Source of the DNA: Chloroflexota bacterium
GTDB taxonomy: Bacteria; Chloroflexota; Dehalococcoidia; Bin125
Length of the DNA stretch: 59,374 nt
NCBI GenBank assembly: GCA_009838735.1
Contig: VXQZ01000046.1
Coordinates: 1-59,374, forward strand
Reading direction: 5' to 3'
Part shown: positions 1 through 8,371 of the stretch, piece by piece
Numbering within the stretch: position 1 is the first letter of the stretch
Layout of the letters: each line of letters opens with the position of its first letter
Program-made: the position numbers and the translations under genes
Notes under the pieces: model-generated
Seen by the model: only the letters and a program-made list of their open reading frames with translations
Told to the model about the DNA's origin: nothing
Database searches by the model: none

Positions 1-148
1 TTTTTGTTTTTTTGGTCTCTTGTTTTTTTTTTTTATAACCCCCCCGCGGGTCTCTCCCCCCACGCGGGCGGGGGGGGGCGGGGGGGCCGCCCCCCCCCCC
101 CGCTTCAATTCTCCCCGAACCCATCTCTGCGGCCCCCTCCCTCTCCGG

Positions 149-187
149 ACCCCTCTCCCTGAGGGAGAGGGTTAGGGTGAGGGCCCC
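149..187. repeat. REP-like palindrome, family A
   Basis: The core CCCTCTCCCTGAGGGAGAGG is a near-perfect inverted repeat, followed by GTTAGGGTGAGGGC. The same unit occurs near 2829, 30160, 31561, 34125, 34209 and 35111 to 35263, always between genes or at a gene end. Confidence 0.85.
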
Positions 188-335
188 GCACGCTACCGAA
201 CCCCCTCTTCCCCCCTCCGATGCCCCGCACTTGATGCGGGACCCAGACCGCGATCGCCCTCAACAGCAACCCTGCAACCCCGACAATCATCTCCCGTCAG
301 CGACACCGTCACCCACGCCATACACCCCTCCGACT

Positions 336-433
336 GTTCTCCCCCGCGGAGCGGGGGAAGCCTGCCCCGCACTTGCCTGCCCCTGGCTTGAACAGGGGAT
401 GCGGGGATGTCACGAAGTGACAGAGGGGGTCCT
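336..433. repeat. REP-like composite palindrome
   Basis: It contains CTCCCCCGCGGAGCGGGGGA, then the pair CCCCGCAC and GATGCGGGG, and a short TGTCACGAAGTGACA palindrome. It resembles the unit near 34209 (CCCCGCATCAAGTGCGGGG) and is a mosaic of the dispersed palindromic families. Confidence 0.7.
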
Positions 434-497
434 CCCCTGCACAGCGCTCGCTACCCTCATAAGTGAACGTATGTACGACAAGAAGGGATGCCACCCA

Positions 498-1334
498 ATG
501 AACCCCGCCCAACGAGCCAAACGACTCCAGGCCCACAGCCTCCGCTGCCAGGGCCTCACCTACCGACAGATCGGCGAGCGCATGCACTGCGCCCACTCCA
601 CCGCCGCCAAGTACGTCCGAGACTTCGAGTCCCACCGCTCTGAGATCATCGAATCCCTCGCCGCCGACCTGCTCGTCCACTCCGTCGCCAACCTCCAGCA
701 CCCCGACCCCGACCTGCACCAGCAGCACATCAACGCCGCCCGCGAACTCCGCCTCCTCGTCAACTCCCTTGACCAGGTCGAAGACCGCCGCCAGAAGCGA
801 GCCCGCCGCATCGTCATGGAGCAGGAGGCCGACACGATCAAATACATCGAAGCCCTCGACCAGCTCACCGCGACCATGCGCGAGAGCGGCATCGACGACT
901 TCACCCCCTACCTCACCGACCCCGAAGCCTTCCGCACCGAACACTTCACCCAACCTCTGCCCTCTCCTAACCCAGCTGAACAAGATGCCGCATCCACTCC
1001 GCTCTCCCCCCGCGCAGCGGGGGGAGATGCCGAAGGCAGAGGGGGGTCCCCGGCCTTAGCAAGCCCCACAACGGTCAATCCAACCCCAACCATCTCCGTC
1101 CAGCAACAGCCCAAACCCGACCACCGACCGACCAAACCCGCACAGAATCGTCCAAAATCGAACAAGTCCGAACGCAAATCACACAACCGCCCGCCCGTTC
1201 AGGCCCCGCCGAGGCCGAAGCGCAAGAAAGCCCACACCCAAGTCCTCACACCCGACCCGTTGCCGCCCCCAAACAACCGCCGCGAGCTCGCTCCCGACGA
1301 CCCGCTCGTCCGCAGACTCTTCCGCAACTGGTGA
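498..1334 (+). CDS. HTH-domain protein with Pro/Lys-rich C-terminus
   Basis: The protein has 278 residues. An N-terminal helix-turn-helix of the resolvase or sigma-region-4 kind lies at about residues 10-45 (TYRQIGERM, then STAAKYVRDF), followed by a charged helical region to about residue 155 that could be a coiled coil. The rest is low-complexity and rich in Pro, Lys and Arg. I chose ATG 498 because the HTH starts just after it and the longer frame upstream is repeat DNA; ATG 471 is possible. A REP-like palindrome lies in frame at about residues 168-185, so the tail has probably grown by repeat insertion. It may bind DNA. I cannot assign a pathway, and a phage terminase small subunit cannot be excluded. 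Confidence 0.55.
   Translation: MNPAQRAKRLQAHSLRCQGLTYRQIGERMHCAHSTAAKYVRDFESHRSEIIESLAADLLVHSVANLQHPDPDLHQQHINAARELRLLVNSLDQVEDRRQKRARRIVMEQEADTIKYIEALDQLTATMRESGIDDFTPYLTDPEAFRTEHFTQPLPSPNPAEQDAASTPLSPRAAGGDAEGRGGSPALASPTTVNPTPTISVQQQPKPDHRPTKPAQNRPKSNKSERKSHNRPPVQAPPRPKRKKAHTQVLTPDPLPPPNNRRELAPDDPLVRRLFRNW
1001..1054. repeat. REP-like palindrome inside a coding frame
   Basis: GCTCTCCCCCCGCGCAGCGG followed by GGGGAGATGCCGAAGGCAGA and GGGGGG belongs to the palindrome family seen at 336, 26705, 36493 and 53155. Here it is translated within the HTH protein tail. Confidence 0.7.
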
Positions 1335-1360
1335 ACAACATGCCCCTACGCACTGACCAA

Positions 1361-1366
1361 TACGCT
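1361..1366 (+). promoter_or_regulatory. -10-like box, leaderless pyk
   Basis: TACGCT ends exactly 6 nt before the pyk ATG at 1373, and there is no Shine-Dalgarno. The same spacing occurs before orn, the PAC2 gene and the RibD-like gene. No clear -35 is visible. Confidence 0.45.
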
Positions 1367-1372
1367 TGAGCC

Positions 1373-2863
1373 ATGACCTCACGTCGTCGAGCCAAGATCG
1401 TCGCCACCCTCGGCCCCGCCTCCAGCGATCCGGACACTGTCCTCGAACTCGTCAACGCCGGACTCGATGTCGCCCGGATCAACTTCTCGCACGGCGACGA
1501 AACCTCATGGATGCGCGCCGTCGAGTCCGTCCGCCAGGCCCAGGCGGCAACCGGCAAGCCGGTCGCCATCCTCGGCGACCTCCAGGGCCCCAAGATCCGC
1601 ATCGGCTCAGTCCCCGACGGCACCGAAATCGCGCGCGGCGAACGAGTCGACATCGTCGTCGGCAGCGACGCAGACGCCTCCTACGACGACAACTGCCTCA
1701 CCGTAAGTTGCAGCTACGCCGCCCTCGTCGACGAGCTCGAGGTCGGAGGCCGCGTCTATCTGCGCGACGGCGAACTCGACCTCCTCGTCGAGGAAATCGA
1801 CGGCAATCGAATCCGCACCACGGTGCGTGGGGGAGGACTGCTCACCGCTCGCGCCGGTCTGCACGCGCCCGGAGCGGGCCAGCGTCTGCCCGCTGTGACC
1901 GACCAGGATCGCGAGCACATCGGCTTCGCCGTCCGGCACGGCTTCGATTTCCTCGCCCTCTCCTTCGTCCGCAGCGCCCTCGACCTGGCCGAAGCCGGCG
2001 CCGCCGTGCACGCCGCAGGCGGTGAGGTCCCGTTCATCGCCAAGATCGAAACCATCTCCGCCATCGACGACCTGCAAGAGATCATCGCCGTCTCCGACGG
2101 CGTCATGGTCGCCCGAGGCGACCTGGGAGTCGAAGTTGGCCCGGCCGAAGTGCCCGTGCTCCAGCGACAGATCATCGAAGCCGCCGGACGCGCCCTGCTG
2201 CCCGTCATCATCGCCACCCAGATGCTCGAGTCGATGGTCCAGCGCCAGCGTCCGACCCGCGCCGAAGCCTCCGATGTCGCCAACGCCGTCTGGGACGGCG
2301 CCGACGCCCTCATGCTCTCCGCCGAAACCGCAGTCGGACGCCATCCCGTTGAAGTCGTGGCGATGATGGATGACATCATCCACCGCGCCGAAACCGGTGA
2401 CGCCGGACGCGCCGCCGTCGCCCATTCGATCGAACTCAAGGCCGACGCCGCTCGCACCATTGCCGTCGCGGTCGCCGCTGCCGTCGAACAACACCCTCAG
2501 GTCAAGGCGGTGATCGTCTTCACCATCAGCGGACGATCTGGCCGACTCATCTCCCACGTCCGGCTCCCCGTCCCCGTCCTCGTGCTCGCGCCCGACGACA
2601 CAACCTTGCAGCGCCTCGCCCTCATGTGGGGCGTCACGCCGCGCCACTGCCCACCGCCAACCGACATCGACCGAATGCTCCGGGAAGTCGAACAAGCCGC
2701 CGTCGACGCCCTCGATCTCACCCCCGGCGACCAGATCGTCCTCACCGGAGGCTTCCCCCTCGGCCAGGGAGAACCAACCAACTTCCTCAAACTCCACCAG
2801 ATCCCACCTTCCATTCCCGGTTCTCATCCCTCTCCCTCTCCCTCTGGGAGAGGGCTGGGGTGA
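1373..2863 (+). CDS. pyk: Pyruvate kinase
   Basis: This enzyme transfers phosphate from phosphoenolpyruvate to ADP in the last step of glycolysis. Over 496 residues the family landmarks are in order: KIVATLGPASSD at the N-terminus, ARINFSHG near 34-41, GDLQGPKIRIG near 69-79, MVARGDLGVEVG near 244 and IIATQMLESM near 278. The C-terminal allosteric domain ends normally at about TNFLKLHQI. Roughly 19 further residues, rich in Pro and Ser, are read from a REP palindrome that also provides the TGA stop. There is no PEP-utiliser extension. The gene appears to be leaderless and monocistronic. Confidence 0.97.
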   Translation: MTSRRRAKIVATLGPASSDPDTVLELVNAGLDVARINFSHGDETSWMRAVESVRQAQAATGKPVAILGDLQGPKIRIGSVPDGTEIARGERVDIVVGSDADASYDDNCLTVSCSYAALVDELEVGGRVYLRDGELDLLVEEIDGNRIRTTVRGGGLLTARAGLHAPGAGQRLPAVTDQDREHIGFAVRHGFDFLALSFVRSALDLAEAGAAVHAAGGEVPFIAKIETISAIDDLQEIIAVSDGVMVARGDLGVEVGPAEVPVLQRQIIEAAGRALLPVIIATQMLESMVQRQRPTRAEASDVANAVWDGADALMLSAETAVGRHPVEVVAMMDDIIHRAETGDAGRAAVAHSIELKADAARTIAVAVAAAVEQHPQVKAVIVFTISGRSGRLISHVRLPVPVLVLAPDDTTLQRLALMWGVTPRHCPPPTDIDRMLREVEQAAVDALDLTPGDQIVLTGGFPLGQGEPTNFLKLHQIPPSIPGSHPSPSPSGRGLG

Positions 2864-2872
2864 GGGTCCCCC
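2829..2872. repeat. REP-like palindrome, family A, overlapping pyk stop
   Basis: CCTCTGGGAGAGGGCTGGGG follows a CT-rich arm, then TGAGGGTCCC. The pyk stop codon TGA is part of the repeat, so the terminal residues of pyruvate kinase are repeat-encoded. Confidence 0.85.
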
Positions 2873-2912
2873 AGACCATGCATAATGATCACCACACCCC
2901 AGGAGAGCCCAC

Positions 2913-3299
2913 ATGCCCGACACACCGTCCGAACTCGACATCCAAATCGGCGACGCCTGCGAAATCGACCCCGCCGCCGGCCCCATCCAGGCAACGGACA
3001 ACGTGGGAGAATCCGACCGCGACGTTCTCCTCTACGTCAACGCCTGGTGCGGCGACTGCCGACGCGCCATCCGCTTCCTCGACGAATATGAGATCCCATA
3101 CCGCACCATCGACCTCGACGACCACCCGGAGGCCTCCGACATCGTCGAGGCCCTCAACCGAGGCAGCCGCTCAGTCCCCACCATCCTGGTCGATGGAGAA
3201 CACGTCGCCACCGAACCCAGCCGCACCGAGCTGGCGTCGATCTTCGGCATCCGGGAAGAAGTCTCCGGAGGAGTCCTCGGCCGTTTCCGGCGTTCCTAG
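2913..3299 (+). CDS. Glutaredoxin/mycoredoxin-like protein
   Basis: The protein has 128 residues. A thioredoxin-fold glutaredoxin domain begins near residue 38 with the redox motif C46-G-D-C49 and has the conserved cis-Pro region SVPTILVDG. A polar extension of about 35 residues with no visible signal peptide precedes it. The WCGxC form recalls NrdH or mycoredoxin-type reductases, which use mycothiol or thioredoxin reductase rather than glutathione. The substrate is unknown. A possible SD (CAGGAG) lies upstream. Its stop codon shares CTAG with the stop of the convergent tupC gene. Confidence 0.85.
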   Translation: MPDTPSELDIQIGDACEIDPAAGPIQATDNVGESDRDVLLYVNAWCGDCRRAIRFLDEYEIPYRTIDLDDHPEASDIVEALNRGSRSVPTILVDGEHVATEPSRTELASIFGIREEVSGGVLGRFRRS

Positions 3300-4372
3300 T
3301 CCGAGTCTTCAATCACATGCACATCCGCGGGTGAGATCCTCGCCGTTACCTCGTCGCCAACCGATAGTCTCAGCTCGTCCCAGGTGGCCACCGGAACGTC
3401 GGCCGTCAGCGTTAGGCGCCCGCTCGTCAGGTTGCTCCGTACGACCGGTCCTCGCGGCCTGACTGCCCGAACGGTCGCCTGAAGCTGGTTGCCGCTGCCG
3501 TCACCGTCTCGCGAGAGCACAATCCGTTCAGGACGAACGCACAGCGTCGCCGGCGCCCCGAGCGCGACGGATTTCGACGTTGATGCGAGCCGCACCCCGC
3601 CGGCTCGATAGACGCCGGACTCCGACCGTTGACCCGGCCAGACATTCTCCATCCCCACGAATTCGGCGACGGCGCGGTCTGCCGGTCGCTCGAATACCTC
3701 GGCCGGCGGGCCCGTCTGTCGCAAACCACCGCCGATCAACAGCGCCGCGTGGTCGCCCAGTCGAAGCGCCTCATCGCGATCGTGCGTCACGAGCACCGTC
3801 GTCGGTTTGGTCTCCGAAACGATCTCGGCAAAGTCCTCCAGCAATCCCTCGCGCGTCGGAGCATCCACACCGGCGAACGGCTCGTCGAGCAGGAGCACTT
3901 CAGGCTGCGAGGCAAACGCCCGGGCCAGGCTCACCCGCTGCGCCTCGCCTCCGGAGAGTTGTCGCGCGTGCCGACGGGCCAGCGACGCGATCCCGAAGCG
4001 CTGCAGCCAATGCTCGGCCAGTTCTCGCCGCCGCTGCCGATTGACGCCGCGCAGCCGCAGCGGCAACTCGACATTCGACTGCACCGACATGCTCAGCAAC
4101 AACGGCTCCTGGAACGCCGCCGCCATCCGTCGCCGCGTCCCCACCGGATCAGAATCCATCCGCTCACCGTCGAGCAACAGGCTGCCGCTACTCGGATGCA
4201 GAACCAGCTGCAACGCGCCCAGCAACGTCGACTTGCCCGATCCGTTCGGTCCGATCATCACCGTGACCAGTCCGCGTGGAATGTCGAGCGAGCTGATCTC
4301 CAGCACCGTCACCCCGCCGCGCTGCACGACCAGATCCCGAATCTCCAGGTGGGCATCCGGCGAAGAAGTCAT
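3296..4372 (-). CDS. tupC: Tungstate/molybdate-type ABC transporter ATPase
   Basis: This is the ATPase that powers the TupA-TupB importer. It has 358 residues with Walker A GPNGSGKST at 41-49, signature LSGGEAQRVSLARA near 139, Walker B LLLDEPFAG near 160 and the H-loop VTHDRDEA. A C-terminal extension of about 120 residues looks like a TOBE domain, which binds oxyanions in ModC and CysA. It is the last gene of cysD-cysN-tupA-tupB-tupC and overlaps tupB by the 4-bp ATGA. Molybdate or sulfate specificity is possible from this protein alone. Confidence 0.88.
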   Translation of the reverse strand: MTSSPDAHLEIRDLVVQRGGVTVLEISSLDIPRGLVTVMIGPNGSGKSTLLGALQLVLHPSSGSLLLDGERMDSDPVGTRRRMAAAFQEPLLLSMSVQSNVELPLRLRGVNRQRRRELAEHWLQRFGIASLARRHARQLSGGEAQRVSLARAFASQPEVLLLDEPFAGVDAPTREGLLEDFAEIVSETKPTTVLVTHDRDEALRLGDHAALLIGGGLRQTGPPAEVFERPADRAVAEFVGMENVWPGQRSESGVYRAGGVRLASTSKSVALGAPATLCVRPERIVLSRDGDGSGNQLQATVRAVRPRGPVVRSNLTSGRLTLTADVPVATWDELRLSVGDEVTARISPADVHVIEDSD

Positions 4373-5067
4373 GTGACCGGCCGACGCTGTTGTACCGCGG
4401 TCAGAACCAGGTTGACCAGGAAGGCCAGTACGACCAGCACCAACGACAGAGCGATCGCCACCTCAAAATTGCCGCGCCCCGTTTCGAGCACCGTCGCGGT
4501 GGTCAGGACCCGCGTCTCGCCCGCCAGGTTGCCGCCGACCTGCATCGACGCGCCAACCTCCGAGATCGCCGCCCCGAATCCCGCCATCACCGCCGCTAGC
4601 AGCCCCAATCGTGTCTCACGCACCAGCAGCCAGAGCACCTGCATCCGATTCGCCCCCATCGCCCACATCTGCCCGATCAAGCGCGGATTCACCGACTGGA
4701 TCGAGGCCAGCGAAAACCCCACGACCAGCGGCAAGCTCAGCAGGAACTGAGCCACGACCATCGCGGTCGGCGTGTAGATCAGATTCAAGTCGCCAAGCGG
4801 ACCGGTCCGCCAGAGGATCAGCGCGACCAGCAGGCCGATCACGACGGGCGGCATCCCCATGCCCGTGTTCACCGCAGCGACGATCAGCCCTCGGCCCCAG
4901 AACCGCCTCAATGCCAGCACGGCGCCCGTGGGAATGCCGATCAGCAGCGCAATGGCCGTCGCCGCCGACGAAATCGCCAGAGTCCGCAACGTGATCTCGA
5001 TGATCTCCCTGTCGCCGGCCCACCACAGCCGCGCCGCCTCACGAATCCCGTCCCAGATCAAGTCCAT
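4369..5067 (-). CDS. tupB: Tungstate ABC transporter permease
   Basis: This is the membrane subunit of the oxyanion importer. It has 232 residues with about five to six hydrophobic segments. The cytoplasmic coupling loop is modified from the EAA type (IGQMWAMGANRMQVLWLLVRE) and the GFGAAISEVGASMQVGGN segment is typical of TupB/ModB/CysT permeases. It starts 28 nt downstream of tupA and overlaps tupC by 4 nt, so translation is probably coupled. Confidence 0.9.
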   Translation of the reverse strand: MDLIWDGIREAARLWWAGDREIIEITLRTLAISSAATAIALLIGIPTGAVLALRRFWGRGLIVAAVNTGMGMPPVVIGLLVALILWRTGPLGDLNLIYTPTAMVVAQFLLSLPLVVGFSLASIQSVNPRLIGQMWAMGANRMQVLWLLVRETRLGLLAAVMAGFGAAISEVGASMQVGGNLAGETRVLTTATVLETGRGNFEVAIALSLVLVVLAFLVNLVLTAVQQRRPVT

Positions 5068-5095
5068 GCGGCGATCCTAATGGCGCTCGCCCCGT

Positions 5096-5983
5096 TCAAT
5101 TGGCGGCGCCTCCGCGCGCGGAAATCCCCTCTTCGGTCTCTCCCGCAGCCGGAATGAACAGCGGCTGCCCGTACCGCTCGCGCAGATAGTCGCCGATCAT
5201 CGCCTGGATGTCGTCTCGGGTGAGGAACGCCGAGAAGGCCTGGGCAGCGACAACGTTGATGCGTCCCTTGTCGCCATCCACTTCCATCACGCTGTAGAAG
5301 TTCAATAGCCGCGGGTCACCCTCGACCAGCGGTCTCAGGCCGGCAAGGTCTTCCGACAGTGCCAGGAACGTCCCCCGATCCGTCAGGGCGTAGGCGCCAC
5401 GCTGATTCGCCACCGTCAGCGTTGCCGACATCCCCTGACCGACGTCGAGATACCAATCGTGCGACTCGCTGCTCGGCGACAGTCCAGCGTCCGACCACAG
5501 GATCAGCTCCTTCTTGTGGGTCCCGCTGTCATCACCGCGCGACGCGAAGGTGGCGCCCGACTCGGCAATCGTCCGCAGCGCCGCCGACACGTCCGTCAGC
5601 CCGGCGACACCCGCTGGATCCTCTGCGGGCCCCACGACCACAAAATCGTTATACGCTACAAGTGTTCGACTAATCACATCACCCGCCTGCAGCAGCTGTA
5701 GCTCGGCTGCCGGCGCATGAGTCAGGAGCACATCCGCATTACCTTCGACGCCCATCCGCAACGCAGCGCCCGTGCCTACGGCGATGATCTTTACCGTGAT
5801 CTCGTGCTCCGCTTCGAAGATCGGTACCAATTGATCCAACAGGCCCGAGTCCTTGAGCGAAGTCGTCGTGGCGAGAATCAGTTCGTCTTCGTTGTATCCC
5901 GGATCGCCGCTGCAAGCAGCCGTGAGCCCGAACAGCACGAACCCGACCAGCGCGAACCAGCCCAGCACGAGCGCTCGGCTCAT
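5096..5983 (-). CDS. tupA: Tungstate-binding lipoprotein
   Basis: This extracytoplasmic solute-binding protein has 295 residues. A signal peptide ends in lipobox LTAAC (Cys24). The TupA-type anion motif TTTSLKDSGLLD follows at about residues 39-50, then a GTGAALRMG segment and ADVLLTHAP, both typical of TupA rather than ModA or CysP. The final ~20 residues are loose. It starts 27 nt after cysN in the same direction. Tungstate uptake would feed tungsten or molybdenum enzymes and fits the nearby MOSC protein. Confidence 0.92.
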   Translation of the reverse strand: MSRALVLGWFALVGFVLFGLTAACSGDPGYNEDELILATTTSLKDSGLLDQLVPIFEAEHEITVKIIAVGTGAALRMGVEGNADVLLTHAPAAELQLLQAGDVISRTLVAYNDFVVVGPAEDPAGVAGLTDVSAALRTIAESGATFASRGDDSGTHKKELILWSDAGLSPSSESHDWYLDVGQGMSATLTVANQRGAYALTDRGTFLALSEDLAGLRPLVEGDPRLLNFYSVMEVDGDKGRINVVAAQAFSAFLTRDDIQAMIGDYLRERYGQPLFIPAAGETEEGISARGGAAN

Positions 5984-6010
5984 CGGACCTCCCAGGAGTC
6001 GCTATTCGAC

Positions 6011-7315
6011 CTACTCGCCGGCGGTGATCATTCCCGCGCCAACGGTTGCGGACGTCGCCTCATCGATCAGGATGAATGCGCCGGTTTCTCGCGATTCATC
6101 GTATGGGTCGACCGACAGTGGCGCCATCAGCCGCAGCCGCACACGGCCAATCTCATTCAGCGACAGCTGCGACGCCGTCAGGTCGTACTCGAGCGTGTTG
6201 ACGTCCAGTCGCGCGCCGACCTCTTCGACCAGCGCCCGCGTCGTTTGCGTGGTGTGCTTGACCACCAGCCTGTCTCGCTCGCGAAGCGGGACGCGCTCGC
6301 TCATCCAGCAGACATGCGCATCGATCGAGCTCGCAGCGATCGGCGGGTGATCCGCCGCAACAATCATCGAGCCGCGACGGATGTCCAACTGATCCGTCAA
6401 CCGCACGGTCACCGCCATTGGCGGCGTGGCCTCGGCCAGCTCATGGTCGAACGCGTCAATGCCGGCCACGGTCGTCTCCGCGCCCGAGGGCATCACCTTG
6501 ACCCGGTCGCCAACCCGCAGCACGCCCGACGCCATGGTGCCGGCGTAGCCCCGGTAGTCGTGATACGCCTCTCGCAGAGGCCGGACGACGTACTGCACCG
6601 GAAACCGGGAAGCGTGATGTTGCGGCGGATCGGACGCCTCAAGTGTTTCCAGCAGCTCCAGCAGCGGCGGCCCCGGATACCACGACATGTTCTGAGACGG
6701 TTCCACGACCCAATCACCAAGCTTCGCCGAGATCGGAATTGCCTGCACATCCGTCACGCCCATCCGACCCGCAAAACGCGTCAGCTCTTCCGAGATGGCA
6801 TCGAAGACCGGTCGATCCCAATCAACCAGGTCCATCTTGTTGACGCAAAGCACAAAGTGCCGGATGCCGAGCAGATTGGACAGATATGCGTGACGCCGAG
6901 TCTGTTCCAGAACGCCGCGTCGGGCGTCGACCAGCAGCAGCGCGGCGTCGGCCGTCGACGCACCGGTCACCATGTTGCGCGTGTACTGCACATGACCCGG
7001 CGTGTCGGCAAGGATGAACTTCCGCCGCGGCGTCGAGAAGTAGCGATACGCCACATCGATCGTGATGCCCTGCTCGCGCTCAGAGCGCAGGCCGTCGGTC
7101 AGGTAGGCCAGGTTGACGTCGTCCTCGCCCCGCGTGCGAGAGGACCGTTCAATCGCTTCCATCTGGTCGATGAATGTCTGCTTGGAATCGAACAGCAATC
7201 GGCCAATCAGCGTCGACTTGCCATCGTCGACCGAGCCCGCCGTGGCCAGGCGCAACAGCGTCCGTTGATCGGGACCAAGCGGATCGAGCGGGTCAGCCAA
7301 TGATGCCGTCGTCAC
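6011..7315 (-). CDS. cysN: Sulfate adenylyltransferase subunit 1 (GTPase)
   Basis: CysN is the regulatory GTPase of ATP sulfurylase, driving APS formation by CysD. It has 434 residues. The P-loop GSVDDGKST lies at 27-35, followed by DTPGH, NKMD and EF-Tu-like beta-barrel domains 2 and 3. There is no C-terminal APS kinase domain, so PAPS would need a separate enzyme not seen here. The start is GTG, overlapping the cysD stop by one base (TAGTG), which implies translational coupling. Confidence 0.96.
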   Translation of the reverse strand: MTTASLADPLDPLGPDQRTLLRLATAGSVDDGKSTLIGRLLFDSKQTFIDQMEAIERSSRTRGEDDVNLAYLTDGLRSEREQGITIDVAYRYFSTPRRKFILADTPGHVQYTRNMVTGASTADAALLLVDARRGVLEQTRRHAYLSNLLGIRHFVLCVNKMDLVDWDRPVFDAISEELTRFAGRMGVTDVQAIPISAKLGDWVVEPSQNMSWYPGPPLLELLETLEASDPPQHHASRFPVQYVVRPLREAYHDYRGYAGTMASGVLRVGDRVKVMPSGAETTVAGIDAFDHELAEATPPMAVTVRLTDQLDIRRGSMIVAADHPPIAASSIDAHVCWMSERVPLRERDRLVVKHTTQTTRALVEEVGARLDVNTLEYDLTASQLSLNEIGRVRLRLMAPLSVDPYDESRETGAFILIDEATSATVGAGMITAGE

Positions 7316-8238
7316 TAGAAATACCCCTCGCGCTTCCGATCCTCCATCGCCGCCTCCGAGAAACGGTCATCCGCACGCGTCTCACCCCGCTCGGTGATCC
7401 GTGTCGCCGCAATCTCGGCCACAACCGCCTCAAGCGTCTCCGCCTCCGACAGCACGCCCGCCGTGCAGGTCATGTCACCCACGGTGCGGAATCGCACTCG
7501 AGCGTCGAACGGGTCCTCGCCGGGCAATCGCGGGACGAATTCGGAGACCGGAAACAGCATGCCGTCGCGCTTGAACATCGGTCGGTCATGGGCGAAGTAG
7601 ATCGACGGGATCTCCAGATCTTCGCGCTTGATGTACTGCCAGACATCCAGCTCGGTCCAGTTCGACAGCGGGAACGCGCGAATGTGTTCGCCCCGAGTCA
7701 GCTTCCCGTTGTAGAGATTCCACAACTCGGGGCGCTGGTTGGACGGGTCCCACTGCCCGAATGCGTCGCGGAATGAGAAGATCCGCTCTTTGGCGCGCGC
7801 CTTCTCCTCGTCCCGCCGCGCGCCGCCGAACAGCGCGTCGAAGTCGTGCGCAAGCACAGCATCGAGCAATGTGACGGTTTGCAGCCGATTGCGGGACGCT
7901 CGCGGCCCGGTCTCCTCAACGACGCGACCCTGATCGATCGAGTCCTGCACCGAGGCGACAATCAACTCGACATCCAGCTCAGCGACACGGCGGTCGCGAA
8001 AGTCAATCGCCTCAGGGAAGTTGTGGCCCGTGTCGACGTGCATCACCGGGAACGGAATCCGGGCAGGCCAGAATGCCTTCTCGGCCAGGCGCAGCATCAC
8101 AATCGAGTCCTTGCCGCCCGAGAACAACAGGCAGGGCCGCTCCAGCTCGGCAGCGACCTCGCGGATGATGTGAATGCCCTCAGCCTCAAGCCAGGACAGC
8201 GTGTCCAGTGCCGCCGGTCGTGTCGCCGTCGTGGTCAT
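7315..8238 (-). CDS. cysD: Sulfate adenylyltransferase subunit 2
   Basis: CysD makes adenosine 5'-phosphosulfate from sulfate and ATP. It has 307 residues with the PP-loop SGGKDS at 40-45, the VDTGHNFPE segment and a conserved C-terminus ending in REGYF. I chose ATG 8238, which has GAGGAT 4-9 nt upstream; an upstream TTG at 8265 would add nine residues. It is the first gene of a five-gene oxyanion operon and is divergent from the MOSC gene. Confidence 0.96.
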   Translation of the reverse strand: MTTTATRPAALDTLSWLEAEGIHIIREVAAELERPCLLFSGGKDSIVMLRLAEKAFWPARIPFPVMHVDTGHNFPEAIDFRDRRVAELDVELIVASVQDSIDQGRVVEETGPRASRNRLQTVTLLDAVLAHDFDALFGGARRDEEKARAKERIFSFRDAFGQWDPSNQRPELWNLYNGKLTRGEHIRAFPLSNWTELDVWQYIKREDLEIPSIYFAHDRPMFKRDGMLFPVSEFVPRLPGEDPFDARVRFRTVGDMTCTAGVLSEAETLEAVVAEIAATRITERGETRADDRFSEAAMEDRKREGYF

Positions 8239-8288
8239 TGGATCCTCGCAGCACATCAGCTTCAATCATGACAAACATTACTAGATCA

Positions 8289-8300
8289 CTCATATATGAG
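8289..8300. promoter_or_regulatory. 12-bp palindrome between cysD and MOSC genes
   Basis: CTCATATATGAG is a perfect 12-bp palindrome in the AT-rich divergent intergenic region. It sits 8-19 nt upstream of a possible -10 box, TACCCT at 8308-8313, facing the MOSC gene. It could be an operator or simply part of a promoter. Confidence 0.35.
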
Positions 8301-8371
8301 CATTGGTTACCCTGCGCGCCAGTGCAAGAAAACACACAGGTAACGCAACCTGCGAACGGAGTGGAACCGCC

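Larger units (their letters stand above)
1..497. other. Gene-free contig end with REP-like repeats
   Basis: The first ~100 bases are runs of T, C and G and look like a degraded contig end rather than biology. From about 149 the stretch holds palindromic repeats of the families seen across the window. An open frame runs through it into the HTH gene downstream, but its translation is repeat-derived and unlike a protein, so I do not count it as coding. Confidence 0.7.

Noticed and set aside
498-1334. HTH protein as a phage terminase small subunit marking a prophage
   Set aside because: No other phage gene is present and the HTH is too generic to support it.
1607-3001. Long open frame antisense to pyruvate kinase
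   Set aside because: Its translation is Gly/Asp/Val-rich filler with no domain; it mirrors codon bias of pyk.
5717-7303. 528-codon open frame antisense to cysN
   Set aside because: The minus-strand CysN motifs are complete and the antisense product has no family features.
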